A stretch of 64,000 bases of DNA from Calamus simplicifolius (taxonomy: Eukaryota; Streptophyta; Magnoliopsida; Arecales; Arecaceae), in NCBI GenBank assembly GCA_900491605.1, contig UESW01005004.1, positions 396,308 through 460,307 of the forward strand. Direction: 5' to 3'. Under the pieces are notes generated by a model. That model made no database searches and was not told the DNA's origin. It was given only the letters and a program-made list of their open reading frames with translations. Position numbers and translations under genes: made by a program. Numbering within the stretch: the stretch's first letter is position 1; each line of letters begins with the position of its first letter. Positions 25,099 to 36,990 of the stretch are shown here, piece after piece.

Positions 25099-25173
25099 AT
25101 GGACTGGGCTTACAACTGCAGTGACAAGAAGACACTAATGAGGTGGTTTTTCATTGACAAAAGGGTTGGGTAA
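25099..25173 (+). CDS. Upstream ORF in the TPP leader (24 aa)
   Basis: ATG 25099 opens a 24-codon frame ending TAA 25171-25173. It lies wholly in the second leader exon, 101 bases before the TPP start. The peptide is MDWAYNCSDKKTLMRWFF followed by IDKRVG. Some Arabidopsis TPP genes are known to carry conserved-peptide upstream ORFs, so this may be one. I cannot recall those sequences well enough to match them. If translated it would be expected to lower TPP translation, possibly in response to metabolites (inference). Confidence 0.45.
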   Translation: MDWAYNCSDKKTLMRWFFIDKRVG

Positions 25174-25274
25174 ACATATAGGAGCAGTGAAGGCGATTTA
25201 ATTGCTTCAGAGACTACAGTTAGATATTATACTATACCTCTGTCGAAGACAATATTTGTAGTGATCTTAATCTA

Positions 25275-27745
25275 ATGGATTTGAAGACAAACCATAGTTC
25301 CCTGTTCTCACTGACCCAGTGCCTGTAAACAAGTCAAGATTAGGATTGCCTTCTAAGATACCTCAAGGGGCTGCATGTCCTCCTCCTGGTTTGTATTTAA
25401 CAAACCCCAGAAGAAAGCCCTTACCAGGTAAGCTTGATGACGTCCATCACAGTGGCTGGTTGGATGCCATGGAATCATCATCACCTCCTCGCAAGAAGCT
25501 AAACAAGGATTTCAGTTCATCAGCTGAACATGATGTTACATATCGTACCTGGATGGTATGTTTGCTTTTCTGGTGAACATAGAAATGTCTCTGAGTATAA
25601 TCTGTACAAATCGATGTATATGACATTTAATTGGACTAAACTAAACTCTGTTTGCAGTTGAAATACCCATCAGCATTAACTTCGCTGGAACAAATTACTT
25701 CTCGTTCCAAAGGCAAAAAGATCGCATTGTTTCTGGATTATGATGGAACTCTGTCACCTATCGTGGACAACCCTGATTATGCTTATATGCCCAGTGCGGT
25801 AAAATAATTTCCTGCTTTGAAATTATTGCAAGGCTAACTAAAAATTAATTAATTTTCTGATATATTGATATCTGCCGTGTGGTTCTTGGGTTGCAATTTT
25901 CTGTCATTGTGACTATTCATTGTTATTTACAGATGCGTACTGCTGTTAAAACTGTCGCAAAATATTTTCCAACTGCAATTATTAGTGGAAGGTCTCGTGA
26001 TAAGGTAATATTACTTGTTATTCTTTTGAATATTTTTATCATACTTGTACAAGTCTTTATTTGAATTGCCCATGCACCACACAAGCTTTTAACACATTAT
26101 TCTTGGATATTTGTCAGGTGTATGAATTCGTAAGGCTACCAGAATTGCATTATGCTGGTAGTCATGGAATGGACATTATAGGCCCAGTCAGAGAATCTGA
26201 GTCCATTGGTGACCATCCAAATTGCATTAGGTCTACTGACAATCAGGTCAAAAATCTCTCATATATCTTAGGTTACATTATCTTGGCATATAAAGACCTT
26301 TATATCCTTGTTCCTTTGAACCTTGTCATATATTGCCGAATGTTTCTGTTTTTTTTTTTTTTTTTGAAAAGAAGTCTTTTTCTTTCATAAAGACCCGCAA
26401 AACTCCCATAAAAAAAAATAAACATCCCATGATAAATACCTGCAAAACAAGGTCTATAAGTTGCTTTGTTGTGTATGCGGAGTGAATCAGAGATTTGGTC
26501 ATAAGAAGATGCGACTAAATCAAATCTCTGTTCTGATATTCCTTTTTTCCTGATTCCTTATCATGGCCATATTTTATTGTTGATTAAGAAATTTCATGCA
26601 TGGAAAATTGATTACAGTTGTCATACCTACCTTATTGCTGAATTTTTTCTACGTTTCTTTTGTTTTTCTGTCTTCTTTCTAGGGTAAGGAGGTAAATCTG
26701 TTCCAGCCTGCTAGTGAGTTCTTACCGATGATCAACGAGGTATGTAGTCTTTGTTATCCGCAGCTACATTTCTTTCATCACACGATGTAAATTGAACCAC
26801 TGATTCCTGAATGCATATTTGGAATAATAGGTTTTACTCTCCCTCGTTGAGAATACTAAAGATATAAAAGGTGCACAAGTTGAGAACAACAAGTTTTGTG
26901 TCTCTGTACATTACCGCCTTGTAGATAGAAAGGTAAATATTAAGAGTCAAGTGTCATGATCTGGCTGGTTTATTATGAAAATCATATTTCATTGAGCTTG
27001 TAACTTAATCGAAGTTTTTAATCTTTTTTTTTTTTTTTTGGGTCTATGTATGGTCTTCAGAGTTGGCCTTTGGTTGCACAGCGCGTGCATGACCTCCTCA
27101 AGGGCTACCCTCGTTTGCGATTGACCCATGGGCGGAAGGTAACAACAGAACAAAAATTTGCTCTCAGATATGTGATTTATATTATTTCTGTTGAAGCTAA
27201 TCTTCTCGTCATTTTCTCTGTGGCATTCCTTATGGCGCGTTTAGGTTTTAGAGATTCGCCCGGTGATTGATTGGAACAAGGGTAAAGCTGTTGAGTTTCT
27301 GCTTGAGTCACTTGGACTCGACAATTGTGATGATGTTCTCCCGATTTATGTTGGAGATGACCGTACTGATGAGGATGCATTCAAGGTACAGGGAAAATAA
27401 TGATTTATTGTTTTAGAAGAACAAGTAAATAATTTGGCATCTACCATTGAATAGGAATATTCATTGTTTCTCGATGTTCATTATAATATAGGTTCTGAGG
27501 GAGAGAAACTGTGGCTATGGTATTTTAGTGTCGTCAGTGCCAAAAGAATCCAATGCCTTCTACTCTCTTAGAGATACATCTGAGGTAAGATACCTTCTCT
27601 CACACACTTCATGTTTGTGCTGCTAGCAGAACCCTATGCTTTTTTAATATATATAACCACATGTAACATGGCCTTACATTCTCTTTTGCAGGTAATGAAA
27701 TTTCTGAATTCCCTGGTGAAATGGAAGAAGTCAGCAGCATCATGA
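25275..27745 (+). CDS. TPP: Trehalose-6-phosphate phosphatase
   Basis: It converts trehalose 6-phosphate to trehalose and phosphate, controlling a sugar-signalling metabolite. Ten coding segments: 25275-25555, 25658-25798, 25933-26004, 26118-26246, 26683-26739, 26831-26932, 27061-27138, 27245-27385, 27492-27584, 27692-27745. All introns are GT-AG and phase 0; about 382 codons, normal for plant TPPs. HAD phosphatase motifs are complete: nucleophile LFLDYDGTLSPI, then IISGRSRDK, YAGSHGMDI, VSVHYR, a Lys in NKGKAVEFLLESLG and acidic IYVGDDRTDEDAF. ATG 25275 gives MDLKTNHSS, the family's usual start. However, a base seems missing at the C run near 25300: the downstream frame (DPVPVNKSRLG) is +1 and the ATG frame stops at about 25326. 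This may be an assembly error or a null allele; the next in-frame ATG is near 25470. Identity is certain, but which paralogue is not. Confidence 0.95.
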
Positions 27746-28010
27746 GATGAGGAAAATCACAAATGATTGGACCTGCGTCTCTGACTAATAAGCCAAATGT
27801 CATAGTAGGGGAGAGTTGCGAGTGGCATTTGGTTTCTGTTTGCTGTTATTATGTTTTCTATGCTCTTCCATTTTATTCCCCAGTAAATTCTCAAGTTGTT
27901 TTTCCATCTTCGATTCATATCGCATATTTGTTTATTTGTTCATTGTGGATGGCTGAAAGTTCATTCAATTCTTCATTTGTATAAGATTTTTTTTTTTTTC
28001 CATTAAACTT
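27746..28010 (+). other. TPP 3' untranslated region
   Basis: T-rich sequence follows the stop codon, as in plant 3' UTRs. There is no perfect AATAAA; a poly-T stretch at 27988-28000 and the change to A/T-rich low-complexity sequence near 28010 suggest the transcript ends about here. The end is approximate. Confidence 0.4.
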
Positions 28011-28459
28011 GCTTGCAAAATGCCAAAATGGTGTTCGTTTTATTTAATATCAATTTTTTTATTTTAAATTTTACTCGTTACATTTTAAAAATATAAATAA
28101 AAATGAAATATTAAATTTTATATAACAAATAAAATAGGTGTAAATAAATTTACTATAAATTATAAATTTTATATAATTATATTGCAGGTGTTATCATCTC
28201 TCGTATGGTTGAAAGTTTAGATAGTCAATGGGAGGTCGATGGAGGATAAAGAAGAGGATGTGGTGGGTGAGGGGGGTTAAGCAGGGGTGGTGACGAAAGT
28301 GTTAATAGGCATCTAGCGAAGAGATTTTCCGAATAGGCATCGATACACACACCTTTGTTGATCTCTGCAAGGTGATTTTCCGGTCCTTCCGCTTATGAAA
28401 GAGAGATGGTTAGATGTTCTTCCCGATGGAGCTCATGTTCTTTTTGAGGGACCTCTCTA
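28011..28459. other. Intergenic DNA
   Basis: A/T-rich sequence then a G-rich stretch (28220-28330). I see no gene or recognisable repeat. Confidence 0.5.
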
Positions 28460-28846
28460 CAGGAGCTGTTATATACACTATAAAAATTAATTTTTACGTT
28501 CCAAAGTTTTAAACCTGTTTAAATTACTCTTCGTAATAAAATTTCTGTTTACCCCCCCTTAAATTTTTAAAATTACCTTCACATCCTAAATTTCTCTCCA
28601 CACTGCTTCTCCCACACTCATCCCCTTCCCAATCAAAAAACTTCCCTTTCTCTTCGAAAGACATCCCTTTCTTTTTCCTTCCTTTTTGTGAGAGGTGGCT
28701 AGAAAAGGAGGTGGCCTTCATTAGATTTTATTTTTTATTTGATAAGAAATAAAGTTAAATTATAGATAAAGTTAAATTTATATTTAATTTAATTTTAAAT
28801 AAAAAATTAGATAAAGGATATCATGTTAAAAAAAAAAAAAAAAAAA
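28460..28846 (+). mobile_element. Short retroposon-like repeat, copy 2
   Basis: It starts GAGCTGTTATATACACTAT, passes through a C/T-rich segment with CACATCCTAAATTTCTC, then AAATTTATATTTAATTTAAT. It ends ATATCATGTT plus an A run (28828-28846). The order and ends match the copy at 15349-15755 on the opposite strand. Confidence 0.5.
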
Positions 28847-28880
28847 AGGCTGAACCAAATGTGTAATGTTTGGCCTATCG

Positions 28881-28883
<3 letters not shown>

Positions 28884-28914
<31 letters not shown>

Positions 28915-29045
28915 CGGTTGAGGAAGAAAGAGAGATTGAGAGAAATTTTAGAGGATATAAACGTTATTATATAATAGAATAAATTAAATATTTTATTATT
29001 TTTAAGTATGGGTGTAGAAGTAATTTTTATGGTGTATAATTCTCC
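28884..29045 (-). mobile_element. (TA)n repeat and partial third copy of the retroposon-like repeat
   Basis: 28884-28912 is a TA dinucleotide run. On the minus strand, 29045-28915 begins AATTATACACCATAAAAATT, like the heads at 15755 and 28466, then has TTTCTCTCAATCTCTC. It is cut at the TA run. The rest of 29046-29562 holds no gene I can support. Confidence 0.4.
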
Positions 29046-29564
29046 CTCATCTTGAAAAAAGGCCCGAATGTCCTCGGGTCTACTAGTGGTCTGCCTACTA
29101 GTGACCCATCAAGCAGTAGAATGGCTCCCTTTACCCCAAACCTGTCTGTGCCTTTTTTTCCCCATAAATCTTCGGGCTTTTACTCCAACTATCGATGTCT
29201 CTCTGGTAATGGGGGGCAGGTGAAGAAAGCATTTACTGCCTTCAAAAGGCTCTCACTCAAATCTTTTAAAGAGGTTACCTCCCACCCGTGCTTCTCATCT
29301 CGGAAGACTGACTATCTTCTCCATATACACTATGACCATCTGAGAAGAGTGCTAGAACTCAAGAAACTTTTCTTCAAAATTTTTTAAAAGAATTACGGTT
29401 AAAAAATAAAAAAAAAGAAGAGGTGAAGAAACTGATTTGTTACCTTTACTTTACTGCTGCCTTTGATCATGCCACACATAAAGATCTGGTGCTGGTCCAT
29501 CGGTGAGAAGCATTATCTTGCGGTCTTTTCTTCTCCTCCTTTAGTCTCATGGCGACCCTTTTAG

Positions 29565-29633
29565 AGTGACTTTTCGCCTTCGTAACTAACATTAAAAGAT
29601 AATTCTTTATATAACGTAAAGATTAATCTAACA
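29565..29633 (-). repeat. Truncated 3' LTR of the copia element
   Basis: The stretch CGCCTTCGTA ... GTAAAGATTAATCTAACA matches the end of the 5' LTR at 35080-35145 (same GATTCTTTAT and CGTAAAGATTAATCTAACA). The rest of the LTR is missing or unrecognisable to the left. Confidence 0.65.
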
Positions 29634-30080
29634 TTCTACTATTTGGGCCAAAAGTTATGACATTAATATTTAATAGCTTAAACATTAAGCGCACAAAATT
29701 AAATTTCATTATTCTTTATTGACTTTAACATAACATATAAATTGCATACTCCCTTCTATATACTATTGTATTAGTAACTTATCACGCCAGGTCACATAAT
29801 TTATATATAAATAACTTAATGTCCACTTAATTGTCTTAAAGATACAGTAATTTTCTTGTTCAAAACATTAAGCGTATACAAACATACAAACATAAAGAAC
29901 AAGAAATAATTTAATAAAACCAGAAACACATCATATTAATGAGCTCAAAAGTATCATAACATCATCATAATCAATCTTCAATACAACCAAGACCCATTCT
30001 ATTTACATGTTCTTTAAATGTTTTTGGTTGTAAACCTTTTAGTTAAAAGATCTGCAATCATAATATCTGTTCTAATATGT

Positions 30081-30960
30081 TCAATGCCCACTCTTTATTT
30101 CTGAACCTCCTCCTTCATAGTAAAGTATTTTAACACCTCTAAAATATTTATCATTTTTGGAGAAGAAAACTATCGCGAAATTATCACAATAAATTTGCAG
30201 CGGCTTGGTAATGGTGTCGACATCCCCAAGTCCTGAAATAAAGTTCCGTATCCATAATGCGTGAATTGTAGCTTCATAACATGCTACAAACTCTGCTTCC
30301 ATAGTGGATGAGGCAATGATAGATTGTTTGACACTTTTTATGAAATTGCCTCTTAACATATAGCCAAAAGTTGACTTTCTACTGTCAACATACTCAACAA
30401 AATCTGAATCTGAATATCCAATCACTTCCAACTGATGAGACCTTCTAAATATGAGCATATAATCCTTAGTTCTTTGAAGGTATCTCATCACTTTCTTTGC
30501 AGCTTTCCAATGATCAATACCAGGGTTACTCTGATATCGACCCAACATCCCTACCGTAAAGCTGATATATGGTCTTGTGCAAGTTTGCAAATATATCAAG
30601 CTACCCACAACAGAAGCATATGGAATAGATTTTATTTGCTTACGTTCTACATTATTCTTTGGATATTGCATAAGACTAAATTTATTCCCTTTTTGTATTG
30701 GAACAATACCTGCTGAACAGTTTTTCATATTAAATTTCTTAAGAATTTTCTCGATGTAAGCTTTTTGAGACAACCCTAATAATCCATGTGATCTCTTTCT
30801 GAATATAAAAATTTCTATCACATAAGATGCCTCTTCCATATCTTTCATTTCAAAATTCTTAGAGAGAAAATTTTAAGTCTCATACAAGATACCTAAATCA
30901 TTAGCAGCAAGCAAAATATCATCAACATATAGAACCAAAAATATAAACTTACTTCCACAA
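30081..30960 (-). pseudogene. Copia reverse transcriptase 3' half and RNase H
   Basis: The RT catalytic box YVDDILLAAND is read at about 30935-30900, and the frame then meets TAA near 30875. The long frame 30848-30081 carries the RT connection and RNase H region: PYASVVGSLIYLQTCTRP, GYSDSDFVEYVDSRKST, ASSTMEAEFVACYEA and IYCDNFAIVF. The motif order is that of Ty1/copia. The N-terminal half of RT lies in 30960-31900 but is badly broken. Confidence 0.85.
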
Positions 30961-31889
30961 ATCTTTCGGTAAATGCATTGATCAATGATATTTTCATGTA
31001 AACTAAAAGATGTTATAGTATCATTGAACTTAATATACCATTGTCTGGAAGCTTATTTAAGTTCATATATTAATTTCTTAAGTTTACATACCATATGATC
31101 ATTTCCTTCCATGGAAAAACCTTCAGGTTGATCCATATAAATTTCTTCCTTTATATCTTCATTAAGAAGGCTGTTTTCACATCCATTTGATGTAACTCTA
31201 AATCATATTGAGCTACCAAAGCCATACTCAGAAGGATTGCATTGATTATAAAGAGACATTTTCATCAGTTTCAAAGAATTATAACCGTTGGCGATAAGTC
31301 TAGCTTTAAAATATTCAATATTGCCATTCAAGTCACGTTTGGTTTTAAAAACCCATTTACATCCAACTCATTTAGATCCTTCTGGCAATTCGACAAGATC
31401 CTAGACATTGTTTTCAACCATTGATTTTAATTTATCTTTCATAGCAATAATCCATTTATCAGACTTATCACTGTTAATGGCTTGTGAAAATGAAACAGGA
31501 TCTTCATAAATGCCACAATCAAAATCCGACTCTTGCAAATAAACCAAATAATCATCTGAAATAGCTGATTTTTATATCCTTACGGGTTTACTTAAAGCTA
31601 TTCCACATGGTTCAATTTTATCAGCTATTGGTAGGTTAGGTTCTTCATGGGGTACTACTTCATTCAAACATTGTTCATTTTTGTTTTGTTTTTGTAATTT
31701 TGGAATAATATATGAAATGATTGTAGATTCAGAAACATTTATGGGTAATAAAATATTAACCCTTACTTTATTGATATCCACAATCTATTTGTCAGCACTC
31801 CCACTAACTTCACCATTCTCAATGAATTTGGCTTTGCCTGTCTCAATAATTCTAGAACTATGGTTTAGACAATAAAACCTGTATCCTTT

Positions 31890-32841
31890 GGATTTCTCTA
31901 TGTAACCAATAAAGTAATCACTGACGGTTCGAGAATCCAATTTCTTTTCATATGGATTATACACTCATGCTTCTACTGGACAACCCCAAACATACAGGTG
32001 TCTTAAACTAGGTTTCCTTTTAGTCCATAACTCAAAAGGAGTTTTAGAAATTGCCTTACTAGGAATCCTATTCAGTAAATATACTGCAGTTTTAAGAGCA
32101 TACGTCCACAAAGATTTTGATAATGAGGAATTACTTATCATACTCCTAACCATATCTATTAATGTTCTATTTTGCTTTTCTACCATACTATTTTGTTGAG
32201 GTGTGCCTGACATAGTATACTATGCACATATGCCATGTTTTCAAGAAATTTTGCAAATAGATCTGGATTTTGCCCTAATTCATTATACTTTCCATAATAC
32301 TCATCATTTCTATCAGATCTTACTATTTTTACTTTTCTGTCTAGTTGCCTTTCAACCTATTTAGTAAATACCTCAAGAGCATTTACAACTTGAGATTTTT
32401 CTTTAAGCAAATAGACATATCCATAACGTAAAAATCATCTATAAAGGTGATAAAGAACTTTTCTCCGTTAAAAGATGAAGTATCAAAAGGTCCACATATA
32501 TCAGTGTGTATAATTTCAAGAAGCTGAGTACTTCTTGTAGCTTCTTTCTTGTTATGTTTGGTTTACTTTCCCTTAATGCAATCCACACATAAACCAAGAT
32601 CAATAAAATCTAGATTTGGTAGAATCTCATTCTTTACTAATCTTTGTAGTCTTTCTTTGGATACATGACCCAAACGTTTATGCCACAAGAAAGCAGAATT
32701 ATCATTTGCCATACTACGCTTAATTCCAATATTTTGATGAACACATATAAGTGATGCAGAAAAATTATCATCAAGTTTAAATTTATATAATTCATCCATA
32801 AGAATTCCAGAACCAATAAAGGAACCATCTTTATTAAACAA
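31890..32841 (-). pseudogene. Copia integrase region
   Basis: The pre-integrase zinc-binding part is at 32841-32563 (LWHKRLGHVSKERLQRL, CVDCIKGK). The integrase core end is at 32213-31965 with GTPQQNSMVEKQNRTL, holding the catalytic Glu, and ISKTPFELW. The middle of the core is spread over several frames with stops. Confidence 0.8.
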
Positions 32842-33047
32842 ACTGAAACATCCTTTTCCAATCTTAAAACTAAACCCATTAACATCAAGTTTCGAAACAA
32901 AAACTAAATTTCTAGAAAATGAAGGGACATAGAGAGTTTGTAGTAGATTCAGGTGATGCCCAATATCTAAAGTAAGACGATAAGTCCATATGCCTTCAAT
33001 TGGGGCCTTCTCTCAGTTCCCCATGAATAAGAAGTTCTCATTGGGGT

Positions 33048-33950
33048 TTATGCTCTGGATTGTAAGGAATCCTGCATTACATTAGAAGCATAAGTAGTAG
33101 CACCAGAATCCAACCACCAAGTGTTAAAAGGAACTTCAGATAAGTTTGATTCAAAAATTGGAGAAGCATAATGAAAGATACTTTTCTTTTCGAACCAAGC
33201 TTTTCGTTTCAGACATTTTTTTTGATAATGTCTTTCTTTCTTACAAAAGTGACATTTATCTTTCTTCCTTTCCTTCTTATCATTATCAGTAACCTGTGAT
33301 ACTTTAGTGGATGCTTTCTTCTTAAATTTCTTGGATTTTGGTTTGATAACTTTATCAGCTCCTTGACCCACTAGGTTTATTGAATGAACCCCATGTGCTT
33401 TTAATCTCCTTTCCTTTTGAGTAAACTTACTGGCCAATTTATTAACATCCCATTTATCCTTAATAGTATAATAGTTAATTTGAAAAGGCCCATACGCTTG
33501 AGGTAATGAGTTCATAATGAATTATATCAGAAAGGAGTCATCCACAGTCATTCCAAGGGTCTTTAAGTCTTGCTGCAATATTAGTCATATCAAGGATATG
33601 TTGTTGCATACTTCATGACCCATCATATTTCATGGTCATGAGTTCAGCCATCAGTGTCCCTGCAAGTAACTTATCAGCGGAACGAAAGTACTCTTCTACA
33701 AGCTTAAGATATTCTTTAGCTATTACACTTTCTGGAAGAGTAGATTTAATGTTATTGGCAATTGCCATTTGCATGAAACCAAGACATAATCTATTAGATC
33801 CGTCCCATGCTTTATGTTTTAACTTCTCTGCATCACTGATCCCGTAATGTCAGTAGGCTTTTCTTCTAATAGTGCCAAGTCAAGATCCAATACACCTAAA
33901 TGAAAATTGACTTGCTCACGCCATTTAGAAGTTTAAGCCATTAAAGATAG
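33048..33950 (-). pseudogene. Copia gag and protease
   Basis: Gag runs from about 33941, where the start is followed almost at once by a stop. A zinc knuckle (CHFCKKERHYQKKC) lies at about 33255. The protease active site DSGAT follows in NTWWLDSGATTYASN (about 33115). Stops and frame changes occur near 33520 and 33840. Confidence 0.75.
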
Positions 33951-34762
33951 TAACATCAAAGCATATGAATGTAGAGAAACAGCTGCAAAACCATAAATGC
34001 TCAAATTCAGATAGTTAAACATAAAATATATTGTAGATTTTCTTTGGGTAAATACAACAATATATACTTCATTATCGTAATTAGAATGTTATTTAAACTT
34101 TAAAGTAATTAATAAATCTTATCATATATATATATATATATATATATAGTATCTTTGGATATCCATATTATATTTGATAAGAGAATATTAAATTTTCTCT
34201 TTTAGGTTTGTTAGTTATAGAATATCAATCTACCTTTGGGCAAATTCTTAATTTTTAACAACAATCAAATCTTTATGATTAAAACAATAATAGTTTGGCC
34301 ACTTTGGTGACTAACTAATTTAATCTTGATGTCATATAATAATACTAATATTATTAAAATTTTATAAATTATATGACTGAATATAAATTCGTTGGGCCAC
34401 TTTGGTGACTAACTAACTAATTTAATCTTGATGTCATATAATAATACTAATATTATTAAAATTTTATAAATTATATTTTGACAATGATAAAATATAGTTT
34501 AACATTATTGCATGCTTCAATCTATAAATATGAGTTTTGCCAATACATACTAATATAATACAACGACCATATCGATGCATGCCATTAATTTGGAACACAA
34601 TCAGCTGGGGTTCTCTTGACAGTGGACATCTTCATGAAATAGATTAATGGCCAATAATACAACCAATCATAACTTAAAAAATTAAAAGTTCATCGTCAAT
34701 TCATTTTGATACAAAATTAATTAATCATAATATACGAATAAATTATTTATTTTAGAACCTTT
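33951..34762 (-). other. Copia untranslated leader with a local tandem duplication
   Basis: This lies between the primer binding site and gag and has no ORF of note. GGCCACTTTGGTGACTAACT and the following 75 bases occur twice in tandem (about 34298-34376 and 34396-34478). An (AT)n run lies at 34125-34148. Confidence 0.6.
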
Positions 34763-34774
34763 GCTCTGATACCA
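34763..34774 (-). other. Primer binding site of the copia element
   Basis: The minus strand reads TGGTATCAGAGC, complementary to the 3' end of initiator Met-tRNA, the usual primer of plant copia elements. It lies two bases inside the 5' LTR edge. Confidence 0.85.
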
Positions 34775-34776
34775 CT

Positions 34777-35145
34777 TGTTAGCAATATAGGATCTTCAAT
34801 AATAATTTATTACATAAAATTAAATATAAAAATACTTATTGATGCAAAATTCATCATAATAGTATATAGACTTGAGACTTAATCTTATTAGATTTGACAG
34901 CCTCTTTTATAAATAACTAGTTTCTTTCCCTTACCATTATTCCTTTTTTAGAATATAACGATGGAATCTTATTAACTTAATCAAGTGGAGAGAGGTATAT
35001 AACATTCGTATTTCCATTAAACATCAAATTAATGACTTTAATTTCATTTAATACCCTTCGCATAATCGAGAAAAGAGCTCTTCGCCTTCATAAAAATGTA
35101 ATATTAAAGGGTGATTCTTTATGTATCGTAAAGATTAATCTAACA
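34777..35145 (-). repeat. 5' LTR of the copia element (369 bp)
   Basis: It is bounded by TGTTAG at 34777 and CTAACA ending at 35145, a perfect 6-bp inverted end with TG...CA. The left edge is fixed by the adjacent primer binding site. The right edge is supported by the same end in the 3' LTR stub at 29633. Confidence 0.8.
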
Positions 35146-36390
35146 ATTTCCTCTACTCTGCCGCCACCTTTGAGCAACTTCATTGCCTCACCACCAGCAC
35201 TAAGAAGCATCTCCTCGTCGGTAGTTTGATTTATTAAAGCAAGCACTGAATCCACTAATCTTGATGCTCTCACTTAATATGATGCTCTCACTTAATAAAA
35301 ACCATTGTTCCATATGATCACCTTGCTGAAAATATAATTTATAATTCCTCTCTACCGTCACCGTATGGATTGGATCCGCTATCTCTTGGATCAATTAACC
35401 TTGGATCAGCACACCAGGTATGTATTTGTACGCTTAAACTAATTCGTTAACCAGCTCACCAGCTCCCTCTGATTAACCATCTCTTAAGCTCTGTTTATGG
35501 GATCAACTGGTGCAATTGCTAAGCAAAACCATTTAATTAATATTAAATTTTAAAATTAAAGATTAAATATGCCATTTTATATGAATAAAAATAATTAAAA
35601 AAATATAATTATTTATAATTTGAATGTTAACTTAGTCCTGAATAGAGTAGAGTGAAGAGAGCAGATTCATGTATGGTAGCCGACCCCATGTAGTTGAGAA
35701 AAGGCTTACATGAGTTAAGTTGAGATATACCATCCTACATTTAAGATATTTAGCAATCGTTTATATTTGCAAATGCAATATAATCACTGGTGCAAGTTGT
35801 TGGGCATGAATGTTTGTTAATTTTTCTTCACAACCGGCATGAACTTTTAATTACCTCAAGAAATATTATCTTGGCCTAAGAACCCTGTAAGGTCATGGCC
35901 ACGGCTAGCGGAGACAGGACGTTTGGTAAGAGGGGCAGCCATTTAATTTTACATTTGTTTTTAAAGTTTTTTTTTTTGAAAGGGAAACTCTCATAAGAAG
36001 TGAAAAAAGTAATAAAAAAACATTATATTTTCAGTAAAGCTATCTCAATAAAATATAATATCTATTGATATATAAATATATCCGAAAATAAAGAAATAAA
36101 GTCATAAGTAATCCGTGCAAAGTAAAGGGCAAAGAGGTGAGCCTCATCAGCTAAATAAATACATAAGTAATCCCTCCAAAGCTAGAGGCAAAGAGGTGAG
36201 CATCAATTGTGCAGTGGGCTAGGCTTAGCCTATTGTTGTTCCATGTCAAAGATTGGTGATGCTACAGCTAGCATATGATGAAACCCCCCAACTCACGTGG
36301 ATAATGTCGCTGCCCATCTTTGTACGCTAAAAAGAGCACCATCTTCTAGTTTCCTCAAATCAATCCCTCGTTACCTTATCATGCACAGTA
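35146..36390. other. Intergenic DNA with SINE-like copy 2
   Basis: No gene is recognised. The SINE-like repeat lies at 35615-35726 on the plus strand (CCTGAATAGAGTAGAGTG, GCCGACCCCATGTAGTTG, GGCTTACATGAGTTAAGTTG). A short direct repeat (AAGTAATCC-TGCAAAG / TCCAAAG ... GGCAAAGAGGTGAGC) occurs at 36106-36144 and 36165-36202. Confidence 0.5.
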
Positions 36391-36392
36391 TA

Positions 36393-36990
36393 TTTGTTTT
36401 TTTTTTTTTTTTGTCTTTTTTGATACAAACAGATAATCACATAATTTTAATGCGAGTCAAGCCCAATAGGTCGGCAAACAAAATTTGCTGAAGAGCAATA
36501 GGGAAAATATTCCCTTGCCTCCAACTCCAAAATCCAGAGTGATGGGCTATCGAAGATACAATCCAATCAGCTGCAGAGTTGGCTTTCTGATTAATGTGCC
36601 TAATATGAACCATTTGTACATTCCGAAAAGTAAAGCAAATATCCTGAATCAAGGGATTGGATGGTCAGTGATCATGCAGATCCTGCCTGATCCATCGAAT
36701 AACAGTAAGAAAATCTCCCTTACTGGAGAGCCTATAAGCTCTAAGGATGTGAGTTGCATAGGATATACCTATCCATGCTGCATAGAGCTCAGCTAGAGGG
36801 ACAGATAAATCAAGCAAGTCAAATCCACTCGCAACTAACATAGCTCTTTCTGGCCTTCGGATGACAAAAGCTGATTCTACATATCTGCCTCTAACACTAC
36901 CATCAAAATTGATTTTGACAAAGCTAGGAGTTGGGGCTCCTAAGAAATGAAGATTGTATGACAGTGCGCTACCAAGACTCCAGAAAAGTT
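36393..36990 (-). pseudogene. LINE 3'-end fragment (RNase H domain)
   Basis: On the minus strand from about 36925 it reads VKINFDGSVRGRY, then AFVIRRPERAMLVASGFD, LSVPLAELYAAWIGISYA and VHIRHINQKANSAADWI. This is the RNase H domain seen in the LINE at 37460-43416. The poly-T at 36394-36411 is its poly-A tail. It is truncated at the 5' end near 36990 and has at least one stop. 36991-37443 holds nothing I recognise. Confidence 0.8.

Larger units (their letters stand above)
29565..35145 (-). mobile_element. Decayed Ty1/copia LTR retrotransposon
   Basis: The element reads from its 5' LTR (34777-35145) down to a truncated 3' LTR (29565-29633). In copia order it has gag with a CCHC knuckle, protease, integrase, RT and RNase H. 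A primer binding site matching initiator Met-tRNA follows the 5' LTR. Every domain carries stops or frameshifts. The 3' LTR keeps only its inner 70 bases or so, so the left end was lost by deletion or rearrangement. Confidence 0.85.
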
